Source of the DNA: Erysipelotrichaceae bacterium 66202529
GTDB taxonomy: Bacteria; Bacillota_I; Bacilli_A; Erysipelotrichales; Erysipelotrichaceae
Assembly (NCBI GenBank): GCA_017161075.1
Contig: CP046174.1
Coordinates: 372,001 to 436,000 of the forward strand
DNA: 64,000 nt
Reading direction: 5' to 3'
Below the pieces are notes generated by a model. The model ran no database searches. It was not told the origin of the DNA and saw only the letters and a list, made by a program, of their open reading frames with translations. Below are positions 46,785-56,511 of the stretch, one piece after another. Both the position numbers and the translations under genes were made by a program. How positions within the stretch are numbered: the first letter of the stretch is position 1; each line of letters starts with the position of its first letter.

Positions 46785-49523
46785 ATGGCAGAAAAAACGA
46801 ATATAGCATTTCAGACACAATTTCATATTATGCATGAACCATTCACAGCAAGCATTGGTATCTCTGAAAAAGGTATGTGCATGGGAGCCGAATGGAACAA
46901 TGAACTTCAACATACGCTTTGTCTAAGTGACTTAATATCCGGCCTTTCTATAACACTTCCTGCATTTCTGGATTTGCAGATTCGTTTACAAAGCATAAAA
47001 ATTATCTATCAGGCAGATGGTCGTATTTTATACTTAAATATGATGATGAAAAATGGAAGAGGATTGCAATTAGCTGCCAATTTATCAAGACAGATGTATA
47101 GCTGCAGGATGAACACAACGTATACGTTTCATTTTATGGAATTGCCGTTCGTAGGAAATTATTTTCAAGCATCAGAAGGTTTTACATTATCTTATGTTCA
47201 GGCAACGTACGGAAAAAAAGACGGAATAGAGTTTGCCTATGAACTGGCAGTAAATCTGCTTGGTTTTATCAAGACATTTGGTGAATTGAGTCAGGCAGAG
47301 CCCTCGGAAGCATTGGCAGTATATGAGACTGAGAACACTCCTGTAAAAGACGCTGGGGTATCCACGATTAAATGGATGGAGTTGAAAAAAAGAATCGGTC
47401 CGGTGTATCTCAGTAGAATTGCAGCACAGTTTAAAGAATCACAAATTATGATTCTGCTTGATGCGAGCTTTACCATTTCAATTATAACACTCAGTTTTAT
47501 TGAATTATACATAGCAGTTGATATTGCAAAAGGATTTTCCTTTACATATGGACTAAAAGGATTACTCATTACAGTACAAAAGCCGCCTCTGTATATCTCT
47601 GGGGGACTTTATATCGCAGAACCTGGAAGATTATATAATGGAGAAGTTGAAGTACGTTATGAGAAGTTCTCATTCCTGGCGTTGGGATCTTATGGTATTA
47701 CTGAAGATAAGAAAACCTCTGTATTCATCTATCTCATGCTGGATTATGCCTTTGGGGGTCCGCCATGTTTTTATATAACCGGGCTGGTTGCCGGCTTTGG
47801 TCTGAACAGAAAGCTGAATCTACCAACACTAAAGCATGTAGAGGAATTCCCGTTTGTAGCAGCAGCTATGGGAAAAAGTAAAACACTGAAGCCCAAGAGC
47901 GACCCTGCCGCTGTGCTTTCTGAACTGAGCGATTATGTGGAACCACAGGATGGAGTTGACTTTATTACTGCCGGAATAAAGTTTACGTCATTTGGTATGG
48001 TGGAGAGCATACTGGTCGCAAGCGTTGAATTTGGAGCACGAACAGAAATATCCCTATTGGGATTATCTGAACTGACCTTACCACCAAAGGCGAGAGATCC
48101 GATTGTCTATGGATGCCTGGCTTTGCGTGCAGTGTTTGCACCGGACGACGGGATTTTGCAGATTGAGGGTGCATTAACGAACGATGCGTATCTGTTTACG
48201 AAAGACTGCCATCTGCGGGGTGGTTTCGCTTTTTACTCCTGGTTCAAGGGAGAACATAGCGGTGATTTTGTTATCAGTATTGGAGGTTATCACCATAACT
48301 ATCATCGCCCTGCGCATTATCCTGCAGTAGAGAGAATCAATATCAGTTGGGATATCGCAAAAGGACTGACGCTGAAAGGAGAAGCATATTGCGCATTGAC
48401 ACCCAATTGCATCATGGCGGGTGGAAAATTAGATTTAGATTATGTGAACGGTAAACTGAAAGCATGGTGTCATGCTGTTGCGGATTTCCTGATTGAATGG
48501 AAACCGTTCCATTATGATATTGAAATCGGGGTATCAGTCGGCGCATCTTACCGTATCGATTTTTGCTTTATCCATAAAACATTTAAAGTGGAGCTAGGGG
48601 CTCATCTGCACTTATGGGGTCCTGAGTTTGCAGGTCTTGTCAAAATAAAATGGTATATTATATCTTTTTCAATCCATTTTGGCAACAGCTCTACAAAATT
48701 ACCAAATCGTCTCAGCTGGACAGAATTTGCACAGGGATTTCTACCTGATTACAGTGGGGGTATAACTGGTTCTTCCATGCATCATGAAATCCTTACCAGA
48801 TTCTTAATAATACGGGGAAAGATGAATGAACGAAAAATCTTCTTCCCAGGGAAACATCAACAGGTACCGGTCTATGATTTGAATGCTACAGATTTTCAAC
48901 TAACTGTAGAATCTGCTTTGCCCTGTGCAAAAATCTTTCTGAAAGATACATTATGTTATCAGGATAAGAACACATACGGTATTCTGCCAATGGGAGTAAA
49001 GAATCTTCAAACAGTACTTGCAGTTAAAGTCGTTCGTGTAAATAGTGTTCATAACAGTTTGCAAACTTGCCCTGTAAATTTAAAGCAGGAATTATTCACA
49101 CAGCATATCCCTGGAGCATTATGGCGTACATATCAGCCTGCAATGGGAGATGAAATGATCAAGGATGCACATATGGGAATCACCTTGTATTCAACCATTC
49201 ATCAGGGGAGCGTGTTACCGGGAAATGACAGCTGGTATTCTTTAATGCAGCTGCAAAAAAATGAAGAATATCTGAACCCTCTTCATGCTCGATGGAACGT
49301 TATCGTTGAACCGGAGAAAACAGATAAAAACATGCCGGTAAATGAAATTATAAAAACCTTAAAGAAATCAATACGCAGGGAGCAGTGGCTGTCACAGCTG
49401 ACATCATATCATGTTCGTTGCGAACGTGAAATCGATATAGATAATTTTGCGGACAATTTACAAAAGCTTATGCTGTGTCCTTTGGTGATCTATCGTATCG
49501 GTGCTGATAAAGAAATTATTTAG
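46785..49523 (+). CDS. Large beta-rich protein, DUF6603-like
   Basis: 912 aa, no signal peptide or clear membrane helix. It is built from many short amphipathic strands with repeated G-x-G and aromatic residues, e.g. YITGLVAGFGLNRKLNLPTL, then EEFPFVAA and ITAGIKFTSFGMVES. These two blocks recall DUF6603-family proteins; the link is from memory and could be checked by profile search. Further parts include DFVISIGGYHHNYHRPAHYP and SVGASYRIDFCFIHKTF. The last ~270 residues are less regular. First gene of a tight operon (12 bases to the next). No enzymatic motif seen; a structural or lipid/ligand-holding role is a guess. Confidence 0.6.
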   Translation: MAEKTNIAFQTQFHIMHEPFTASIGISEKGMCMGAEWNNELQHTLCLSDLISGLSITLPAFLDLQIRLQSIKIIYQADGRILYLNMMMKNGRGLQLAANLSRQMYSCRMNTTYTFHFMELPFVGNYFQASEGFTLSYVQATYGKKDGIEFAYELAVNLLGFIKTFGELSQAEPSEALAVYETENTPVKDAGVSTIKWMELKKRIGPVYLSRIAAQFKESQIMILLDASFTISIITLSFIELYIAVDIAKGFSFTYGLKGLLITVQKPPLYISGGLYIAEPGRLYNGEVEVRYEKFSFLALGSYGITEDKKTSVFIYLMLDYAFGGPPCFYITGLVAGFGLNRKLNLPTLKHVEEFPFVAAAMGKSKTLKPKSDPAAVLSELSDYVEPQDGVDFITAGIKFTSFGMVESILVASVEFGARTEISLLGLSELTLPPKARDPIVYGCLALRAVFAPDDGILQIEGALTNDAYLFTKDCHLRGGFAFYSWFKGEHSGDFVISIGGYHHNYHRPAHYPAVERINISWDIAKGLTLKGEAYCALTPNCIMAGGKLDLDYVNGKLKAWCHAVADFLIEWKPFHYDIEIGVSVGASYRIDFCFIHKTFKVELGAHLHLWGPEFAGLVKIKWYIISFSIHFGNSSTKLPNRLSWTEFAQGFLPDYSGGITGSSMHHEILTRFLIIRGKMNERKIFFPGKHQQVPVYDLNATDFQLTVESALPCAKIFLKDTLCYQDKNTYGILPMGVKNLQTVLAVKVVRVNSVHNSLQTCPVNLKQELFTQHIPGALWRTYQPAMGDEMIKDAHMGITLYSTIHQGSVLPGNDSWYSLMQLQKNEEYLNPLHARWNVIVEPEKTDKNMPVNEIIKTLKKSIRREQWLSQLTSYHVRCEREIDIDNFADNLQKLMLCPLVIYRIGADKEII

Positions 49524-49534
49524 GAGGTGTTAAA

Positions 49535-50848
49535 ATGGATGCAAATATAAGATTTATCAGATCGGAATATCCGGATATTCCAACTGGTTATTACCAGGTA
49601 GAAGTACAGGAAACAACAAATTTATTTCATGAAAATAAAGTCATAGAAGGAGATAGAGAAGTTGACTTCATCATTAGTGCGAAGCGGTTTTCAATGGGAG
49701 AGGACTTTGTATACTCCTGTTATCCGCCAAAAGGTTCCGTGGGTGATTATGGGACAGTTCTTCCGCACATTGTACTTCATGACCCGCAGGCGCCATGGAG
49801 ATACCGTATTGACAGCGGGCAAAAAGATGAAATGGTTCCTACGATGGCTCTGTTTGTTTTCTGTCAGGATGAAGGCATAAAAGAACACCAGATGCCGATA
49901 AGAAATCTGCGTGACCCGACCAATGAGACTGTATTTCTTCCGGATAGCTTTAATTTAAGTGAGCTGGATACAGAAAATCCGGATGATGCATGCAGTGCTA
50001 TTGATATTCCGACAGAGCTCTTCCTGAAACTATGCCCGGATATACAGGAACTGCAATATTTGACACATGTCAGAGAGGTTGAACTGAAGCAAAAAGAAAG
50101 TGATCCGCAGGTGAAAGAGGGACGTTTTTCCTGTCTGACCGCAAATCGCTTTCCAAAGAGTGCAAAAAATCTGGAAGAAACAGTAAATCATCAGGTTTAT
50201 CTTGTATCACTGATTGATTACATACCATACCTTACCGGTGAATGGACAAAGGATACCTTTGCTCCCTATGCTTATGTACGTGTTATCACATATACGAAAT
50301 GGCATTTCTCAGCATCTCCACATCCCTATGATTTTCTTGGAATCATTAAGAATATAAAACCTGATATCATGGTACATTCTCCTGATCAAAGCGTTCAGGA
50401 TAACGAATTGATCCAGGTCTTAAAAAAAGGATACATACCGCGAAACCACAATTTAAGAGATGGCTCAAAAACAGTATCCTGGTACCGAGGACCGTTAATA
50501 CCTATTCAGAAAAAACATAGTGCACCGCATTACCATATCTATGCCGATGAGTACTATTACTATGATCCTGTAACAGGAATGCTCGATGTAAGCTATGCCT
50601 GTGCATGGCGTCTGGGGAGAATGGTGACAATGCAGAATCTATCGTTATGTAAAATACTGCTGGAATGGCGATTGCAGAACTCACGAACCGCAGCTTTATA
50701 TCATCAATACAATGATATTTTAGGGAAAGGAAAAGAGGATTCACTTAATGAATGCTCAGCAGAAAAAGTTAAACAGACTTTGCAGGAATGTTGCTTGCGA
50801 AGTGTGGAAGAACTCAACCGCTTAATGGAGATTACGTATGAAGGATGA
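49535..50848 (+). CDS. Conserved-looking 437-aa protein of unknown function
   Basis: Starts MDANIRFIRSEYPDIPTGYY after AGGAGGTG. Distinctive blocks: YSCYPPKGSVGDYGTVLPHI (about residue 61), VSWYRGPLIPI, and YDPVTGMLDVSYACAWRLGR (about 345), followed by a helical end. I recall similar PP-x2-G-x-LPHIVL and YDP-x-G-x-DVSYA-AW-LGR blocks in uncharacterised proteins that neighbour DUF6603 genes in other phyla; not verified. No signal peptide. Overlaps the next gene by 11 bases, so they are coupled. Confidence 0.55.
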   Translation: MDANIRFIRSEYPDIPTGYYQVEVQETTNLFHENKVIEGDREVDFIISAKRFSMGEDFVYSCYPPKGSVGDYGTVLPHIVLHDPQAPWRYRIDSGQKDEMVPTMALFVFCQDEGIKEHQMPIRNLRDPTNETVFLPDSFNLSELDTENPDDACSAIDIPTELFLKLCPDIQELQYLTHVREVELKQKESDPQVKEGRFSCLTANRFPKSAKNLEETVNHQVYLVSLIDYIPYLTGEWTKDTFAPYAYVRVITYTKWHFSASPHPYDFLGIIKNIKPDIMVHSPDQSVQDNELIQVLKKGYIPRNHNLRDGSKTVSWYRGPLIPIQKKHSAPHYHIYADEYYYYDPVTGMLDVSYACAWRLGRMVTMQNLSLCKILLEWRLQNSRTAALYHQYNDILGKGKEDSLNECSAEKVKQTLQECCLRSVEELNRLMEITYEG

Positions 50849-51626
50849 AAAATATTTTGAGGGAATGAATAAAGATGATTTCCCGGAAGTACTGATGCAG
50901 CTGCTGAAAGAAGCCAGTCTGCTCTATCATGTCCCTTATTCCTATCTCAATCCTGACAGCAATCTGATACAGAAAGAAGATTTGCGCTTTTTCCAGATCG
51001 ATCACAACTGGGTAATGGCTTATCTGGACGGTATCTGCAGTCCTGGAAGAAATGCAGCTATTGATTATACACACGACACCTATATGTTGATAGAACAATA
51101 TGAAACAGCTTTGTGTGAGCAGCAGACAGTTCGTCAGGAATTGCGTAATACAGCGATCGAAAGAAATGCGTTTCAAAGTGTAGAACCTTGTTCAGGATTT
51201 CTTCTTTATTCTGAACTGGTTGAAGATTTCCGCGGCTTAGAGTTTCAGGCATACTCAGACACTGCTGGTAAAAAAGAACTCCTCGTGCTCCGTATCGAGA
51301 AACTTGGAACATGTATGATGATAGGAATTTTCCGCGGTATTTTAAAAAGGCTGGATATCGGACAGCCGCCGGAGGGTCTGCATTATGGGTTTATATGTGA
51401 AAAAGACAGAACATTGAAAAAAACAATGAGAAATATTGATGATGGAGTATTAAACGGGAATCAGATTACAATTCCGTTAAAAGATACTGCAGATAGAATT
51501 ATTGATGTTAAGCAAACAGCAGTCGCTATGAAAGAATCCCTGCATCGTGAAATAACTGCGACAGAATTTGCTTTGGAGATGATACAGAATGCGCATACAG
51601 GAGTATTCCTGGTAGATGACATATGA
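50838..51626 (+). CDS. Unknown 262-aa protein, operon partner
   Basis: Starts MKDEKYFEGMNKDDFPEVLM. The block EDLRFFQIDHNWVMAYLDGI followed by SPGRNAAIDYTHD (about 48-80) is its most distinctive part. It ends EMIQNAHTGVFLVDDI and overlaps the 1126-aa gene by four bases (ATGA). No membrane segment or signal. Overlaps on both sides mean its amount is probably tied to the two large partners, as for subunits of one complex. Confidence 0.55.
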   Translation: MKDEKYFEGMNKDDFPEVLMQLLKEASLLYHVPYSYLNPDSNLIQKEDLRFFQIDHNWVMAYLDGICSPGRNAAIDYTHDTYMLIEQYETALCEQQTVRQELRNTAIERNAFQSVEPCSGFLLYSELVEDFRGLEFQAYSDTAGKKELLVLRIEKLGTCMMIGIFRGILKRLDIGQPPEGLHYGFICEKDRTLKKTMRNIDDGVLNGNQITIPLKDTADRIIDVKQTAVAMKESLHREITATEFALEMIQNAHTGVFLVDDI

Positions 51627-54600
51627 TAGAGCCTAAAGACCTTTCGCAAATCACCCTGGAGCCGATGTTTGTTGATGCATGTATAATGGGGTGGCCAAAG
51701 AGTAATGAGCGAAATGCGAAGGTAAAACTGAATTATCGCTCCCTTATAAAGAATCCGGCAGGAGAAAAGCTGGAATCGGGATACTTTGCCGGCGTAGGCA
51801 GTATGGAACCAGGGATTCATCTGCATTGGATTTTGCCGGATCAATATACTCACGGAATTCAAAAAGAAGAGCAGGGTGAGATGATCTATCCTGTAGTTCC
51901 AAATCGCTGGATGATTACGCGCTTATCATATGTAGATGATGAAAAAATGCAAATGAAAAAGAAAACGTGGATAGTTGAAAGCGATGTGATTCGTAAGACT
52001 GGATCAATCTATGAATCTTCTATGATAGAAGTAACCGATACTGCACAGCCTTATCGTTATCTTGGCTGTGAATATGAGTATGAGGGGAAAACAACATCGG
52101 ATATTGAACATTACCCGGGAATGACTGCAGTAAGCAGCGGTCTGCCATATTTTAATGCATACTATCCTGAATGTCAGCATGTCTTTGGTTTTTGTGATAC
52201 TTGTGAGGACCTGGCTGAAGCAACAGTAATGAGTCCTGTAAAGCTTATGTATGTAGTTTGCGGGTGGTGGGAAAAAAATCAGGAAACATCTCTGCATGTA
52301 ATGCTTCACGGTTGTGTAACAGATTTACAATGGACAGGGAATGAGACTGAATATGAATCGGGTGTTCCACGAATTGACACTCTTTCAAACATCGCTTTAG
52401 CAAATTCATCGGAAGAGGCACTGGCAGCTATGCTGGCATATAAACAGAATGATCCAAGTTTAGAAATTTTATTACAAAGTTTACTGCAAGGCACTCTAAA
52501 TGATTGGAGTGAACTTGACGGAAAATTAAATGCTGAAGCTAAAATTCATCAGCATACCTTTGCGATTGAAGCCGGTGCGGAAGAATGGGTCATACAGAAA
52601 GATAAAGAAATGTATGATATAGATACAGAGCAGCGATGCAAGCAGCTGAATATGGTATCAAAGCAGGCATTCCTTCTGCGTCAGGAAATAAAAGAGCTGC
52701 AGCAAGCAGTATATTATCTATGGTATGATATAAAAACGGGTAAAACGAATAGAACAGAAGGAATTTCAAACATAATGCATCTTGCTTCTTCACTGCAAGA
52801 AAAATACAAGACAGAAGAAAATCTGAAAGGAAAGCAAAAGCACCTGCAAGAACAAATAGAAGGTTCTCTGAAGCAGGATCAGCAACTTACAAAAATTCCC
52901 GGACAGCGTTATTACTTACCAAAGGAGCCGGTTTTGCTTATCGAAGGCAGTGATCAAAAAAGCATCTACCGAAAGATTGAAGCCTACAAAGAACTGGATG
53001 TGGTGAATAGAAAAGGAAGCGAAGCAGTTTCCCATATTAAATTGTATACACAGGATTTTCCTTCTGGTATTTTCGAACTAGATTCCCATCTATATCAGAA
53101 CATATTCAAAACTGTCGATACTGTGGAATTGCCCGAAATCGTTCAGGTTTTGATTTCGGAAGCTCTCATGCTTTGTAAAATGGGGATATATTATCTTATC
53201 AAAAAAGAAGCACAAAAGTATGGCTTACATTATAAATATGAGCGTATTGCCAATATTCTGTCAATCTATCAGAAAGAACTGGAAAAAAATGCAATAGCTG
53301 AAGGTATTAGACCGAATCCATTGTGTATCAATTCTTGGACTCCTCCATGGAATCCGCTGTTTATGGAATGGCAGGTAAGATTTCATCCGGATCCACAGTA
53401 TCAGTCCGACGAATACCAAGCGAGCAATTGGAATTTTGATGGAAAAGATTATATGCCAAAAAATGATTTTAATATGAAAGATCCCTTTGTATATACAGGA
53501 CGTACGATTCTATCATCTCATGAAAGCGATGTGCTGGCTGAACGATTTGATCAGTTTACAGAAAGCGCATATCCGGAAGTGAAGATGAAAATTAAACAGA
53601 TGCGGATACTTTCACAATCTCTTGGAGGTTTATATGATTTTATGTTGAAAGAGGATCGCAGCCTGCTTGTCATGCCATGGCAAAAAGGGGATTCAAAGCT
53701 TGATGATCTTGTAACAGCACTCCTTGGTGAAGAAGACCTAGCACAGCGTTATAAGAAAGAAATACCTCTCTTTCCAGTACGTGCAGGTAAGCTGGAGCTT
53801 TGCAATCTGCGCATCATTGATTGCTTTGGTAGAGCTATTGATTATACGATTGGTGATGTCATTCTTCCAATATCTTTCCAGGATAGGAATCATTCACAAA
53901 TCAATAACGCGTTTCTTAAACCACGTATCTTGCAGCCGCTGCGTATTCAGTTTACCTGGGATGAAATGCAATGCGGACAGGATGAGAAGAGCTGTATCTT
54001 TGGATGGATATGGGCAAATATGAATGAATCCTGTATTCACGTTTACCGTAGTAACGGACAGATGTTAGGGAGTATACAGCTGATATACAGGGGGAACAAT
54101 CAGACGGAAATGAAAGCTGTATTTGCTAATCCCCCAGGAGAGACAAGAGAGTTTGAAGAGCTGCTGGAAGATGCCAATGTGCATCTGCGGCAATTTATTC
54201 TGGATTTACTGGCAGCATGCAATGAGAATATATACGTCTTAAATCATGTGCTGGAGGTAATTAATGACAGTATGTGGAATATTCATAGCAGCGGAATGCA
54301 GAGAAACAGTGATATTTTTGCTTATCTGGGACATCCTCTTGCTCTTTGCGGCATTACATTGTCTTATGAACTACTGGGTTCTTTCCGATACAACGAAGAG
54401 AATGGCAGAAGGTTTAGTAGTATTCAGCATTCTATATTTCCCATTTGCCTAGGTGATGTTGAAAAACAAGGTGATGGTGTGATTGGCTACTATTTACATG
54501 AGGATGGTTTACTCAATTATCAGCAGCTCCATTTATCACATGCATTTGATAAAGATAGTAACAGAAAGTTTAAAGAAAAGGACGGATATATAAGTAATCA

Positions 54601-55003
54601 AAATCAAATCCCGCTTTCCATGGATCGAAATTCACAGCCTGTGCATGTATCTATTCTCATGAGTCCTTATGGGAAATTGACAATAAATAGTGGAATCCTA
54701 CCTGTAAAAGAAGAGCAACTACCGGTTAGCCTGACAGATGAGGCTTTGCGCCATATTTATCTTTCGCTGTTTTACGGTCCATATCTTACATCCGAAAAAG
54801 AAATACAGCTAATTCAGCCTAAGGCATTGGAGAAGCAATGGTATTACATGGACTATGAAGCACCTGGAAAAAAATGTATAACAAAAGAATTGCACACGCC
54901 GCAGCTCCATGCAGTATCGAATGAGGACATTGTTATTAAAGAAGGCTGGCTATTGCTTCGTGAACAGGATCGTGTTAATGAAGAAAAAAAGCAGGATGAA
55001 TAA
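51623..55003 (+). CDS. Unknown 1126-aa protein with HLHWILPD motif and central coiled coil
   Basis: The largest protein here. N-terminal blocks MEPGIHLHWILPDQYTHGIQ and YPVVPNRWMITRLSY (about 58-100) are striking and may belong to a conserved uncharacterised family. Residues ~335-420 are strongly helical and charged (coiled-coil-like), and the C-terminal half mixes beta and helix (LQPLRIQFTWDEMQCGQDEK, LPVSLTDEALRHIYLSLFYG). No signal peptide, membrane helix or enzyme motif. Tied to its upstream partner by ATGA overlap. Confidence 0.55.
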   Translation: MIEPKDLSQITLEPMFVDACIMGWPKSNERNAKVKLNYRSLIKNPAGEKLESGYFAGVGSMEPGIHLHWILPDQYTHGIQKEEQGEMIYPVVPNRWMITRLSYVDDEKMQMKKKTWIVESDVIRKTGSIYESSMIEVTDTAQPYRYLGCEYEYEGKTTSDIEHYPGMTAVSSGLPYFNAYYPECQHVFGFCDTCEDLAEATVMSPVKLMYVVCGWWEKNQETSLHVMLHGCVTDLQWTGNETEYESGVPRIDTLSNIALANSSEEALAAMLAYKQNDPSLEILLQSLLQGTLNDWSELDGKLNAEAKIHQHTFAIEAGAEEWVIQKDKEMYDIDTEQRCKQLNMVSKQAFLLRQEIKELQQAVYYLWYDIKTGKTNRTEGISNIMHLASSLQEKYKTEENLKGKQKHLQEQIEGSLKQDQQLTKIPGQRYYLPKEPVLLIEGSDQKSIYRKIEAYKELDVVNRKGSEAVSHIKLYTQDFPSGIFELDSHLYQNIFKTVDTVELPEIVQVLISEALMLCKMGIYYLIKKEAQKYGLHYKYERIANILSIYQKELEKNAIAEGIRPNPLCINSWTPPWNPLFMEWQVRFHPDPQYQSDEYQASNWNFDGKDYMPKNDFNMKDPFVYTGRTILSSHESDVLAERFDQFTESAYPEVKMKIKQMRILSQSLGGLYDFMLKEDRSLLVMPWQKGDSKLDDLVTALLGEEDLAQRYKKEIPLFPVRAGKLELCNLRIIDCFGRAIDYTIGDVILPISFQDRNHSQINNAFLKPRILQPLRIQFTWDEMQCGQDEKSCIFGWIWANMNESCIHVYRSNGQMLGSIQLIYRGNNQTEMKAVFANPPGETREFEELLEDANVHLRQFILDLLAACNENIYVLNHVLEVINDSMWNIHSSGMQRNSDIFAYLGHPLALCGITLSYELLGSFRYNEENGRRFSSIQHSIFPICLGDVEKQGDGVIGYYLHEDGLLNYQQLHLSHAFDKDSNRKFKEKDGYISNQNQIPLSMDRNSQPVHVSILMSPYGKLTINSGILPVKEEQLPVSLTDEALRHIYLSLFYGPYLTSEKEIQLIQPKALEKQWYYMDYEAPGKKCITKELHTPQLHAVSNEDIVIKEGWLLLREQDRVNEEKKQDE

Positions 55004-55239
55004 CAGGATATGCATCTTTATAATGTACGAATCAGTGTAATTATAAGGGTGTTTCATTCCAAGTGCCTTATAATCCGACATTGCCGAGATACCAATACTC
55101 TTCATCATATCCAGTACGGCATACCTTTGTCCCATCAAACCTTCATTTTAAGACAAGTTTATTGTTTTATATCAAGTTACAGGTACGTGATTTATAAAAA
55201 TAAGCTCCGTCATCGGTGCACGGAAAGAAGGAAAACAGC
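55004..55239. other. Short gap inside the operon
   Basis: 236 bases, no convincing gene; the small open frames on either strand lack ribosome sites and family features. Confidence 0.3.
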
Positions 55240-56499
55240 ATGAATAATGATAAAAAGGAAACGGAAATCAAAAATGGAAAGTGTTACATTGATCCGCCTT
55301 GTATTAGGCGGACCAGCATACAGAAGCAAGTAGTTAATGCGAATGAGTCTGAAAATACAATTCAAATCTCTGCGTACCTTGATGAAAGCTTAAAAAATCC
55401 GGATAAACCGGAAAATACGTATAGGATCATATCCTATGAACTTATTTTAATTGCCGGTGAGGGAGCAGAGGATTTTGCTCTGGTATCCGATATCAGCGGG
55501 ATCCATATCAGCTGTAATGGTGTAAGGCTTGAACCTGAAGTATATAAGAAAAAGCTTCATCAAGAGGGGGAAAGGATACATTTAGGGCCGTATGACTGCG
55601 AAGTTGCTTATTTGTCATTAAAACTGGAAAATGTGATTACGAGCGCAGATTGCGGTGTAACAGAAATTGAATTGAATATGATGGTAGAAAATGATGAAGA
55701 GGAAATCTTTGATTTTTCAGGGACTGTTCAAATTGAAAAAGTTAATGCGAAAGCAGAAATTCTTGATTTTTGGCCAGATAGTGGAACAACGGTTTACCAA
55801 GGAGGTATATTAAACTGGCAAATAGAAAATGCAAAGATTCTCCAGTTACAGGAAAATGATAAAAAGCCGATAGCATTGAACCCCAAAACAAGTTCTTATA
55901 GAATACCACCTTCAAAACAGTCACAATCTGTAAAGTACAGACTGCTGGTTGATGAGAATATAAGCCGCACTTTTCGTATTATACAAACAGATAGCATAGT
56001 AAAGGATTTCAGCTTTAAAGCAGATGAAGAAGGAGGTCTTGTATGCTGGGATGTTTTGCAGGCAAGAAATCTATGGATTGATGGGAAAGCCTGTTCACCC
56101 AGAGGTAGTTTAAAGATTGAGGAAGTATCCCGGCCTTGCATTATAAAGCTTAAAGCGGAAGGCATTCATAATACGATTGAGAGTACTCTTTATATACCTT
56201 CAAAAGAGTATGATAAAAATATTCTTTGCTTTAGAAAAACGTGGATTACGAATGATGTACAGCGTATTTTACAGATTGCATGGGAAACCTATGGTCTATA
56301 TCATGTGAGAATTGTTTATAAGGATCGGGAAAGGTTACAGCATATATGGACAATTTATGATAGAAGCGTTGACGAAATACAGAAAAACGGTACGATGGAT
56401 GGACAATGGGAAAATCTTGCGAATGAAGAAAGAATGGTGGATATCACTATGGAAATACAGGAACAGGCGCAAACAGCGAAATGCATGATTACACTATAG
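55240..56499 (+). CDS. Unknown 419-aa protein with Ig-like beta-sandwich
   Basis: Starts MNNDKKETEIKNGKCYIDPP after GAAGGAAAA; a 55216 ATG adds eight unneeded residues. Middle part (about 175-270): AEILDFWPDSGTTVYQGGIL then NWQIENAKILQLQ, the WPxSGxxVxxGxxLxW pattern seen in Ig-like filament or binding domains. The rest is beta-rich with few motifs (KTWITNDVQRILQIAWETYG). No signal peptide. Twelve bases before the 420-aa gene, whose layout is similar (beta domain, then Ig-like), so the two may be related subunits. Confidence 0.5.
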   Translation: MNNDKKETEIKNGKCYIDPPCIRRTSIQKQVVNANESENTIQISAYLDESLKNPDKPENTYRIISYELILIAGEGAEDFALVSDISGIHISCNGVRLEPEVYKKKLHQEGERIHLGPYDCEVAYLSLKLENVITSADCGVTEIELNMMVENDEEEIFDFSGTVQIEKVNAKAEILDFWPDSGTTVYQGGILNWQIENAKILQLQENDKKPIALNPKTSSYRIPPSKQSQSVKYRLLVDENISRTFRIIQTDSIVKDFSFKADEEGGLVCWDVLQARNLWIDGKACSPRGSLKIEEVSRPCIIKLKAEGIHNTIESTLYIPSKEYDKNILCFRKTWITNDVQRILQIAWETYGLYHVRIVYKDRERLQHIWTIYDRSVDEIQKNGTMDGQWENLANEERMVDITMEIQEQAQTAKCMITL

Positions 56500-56511
56500 G
56501 AGGAAATTGAA

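Noticed and set aside
55010..55243. 77-codon open frame in the operon gap
   Set aside because: No ribosome site, overlaps the start of the next gene, composition unlike neighbouring proteins.
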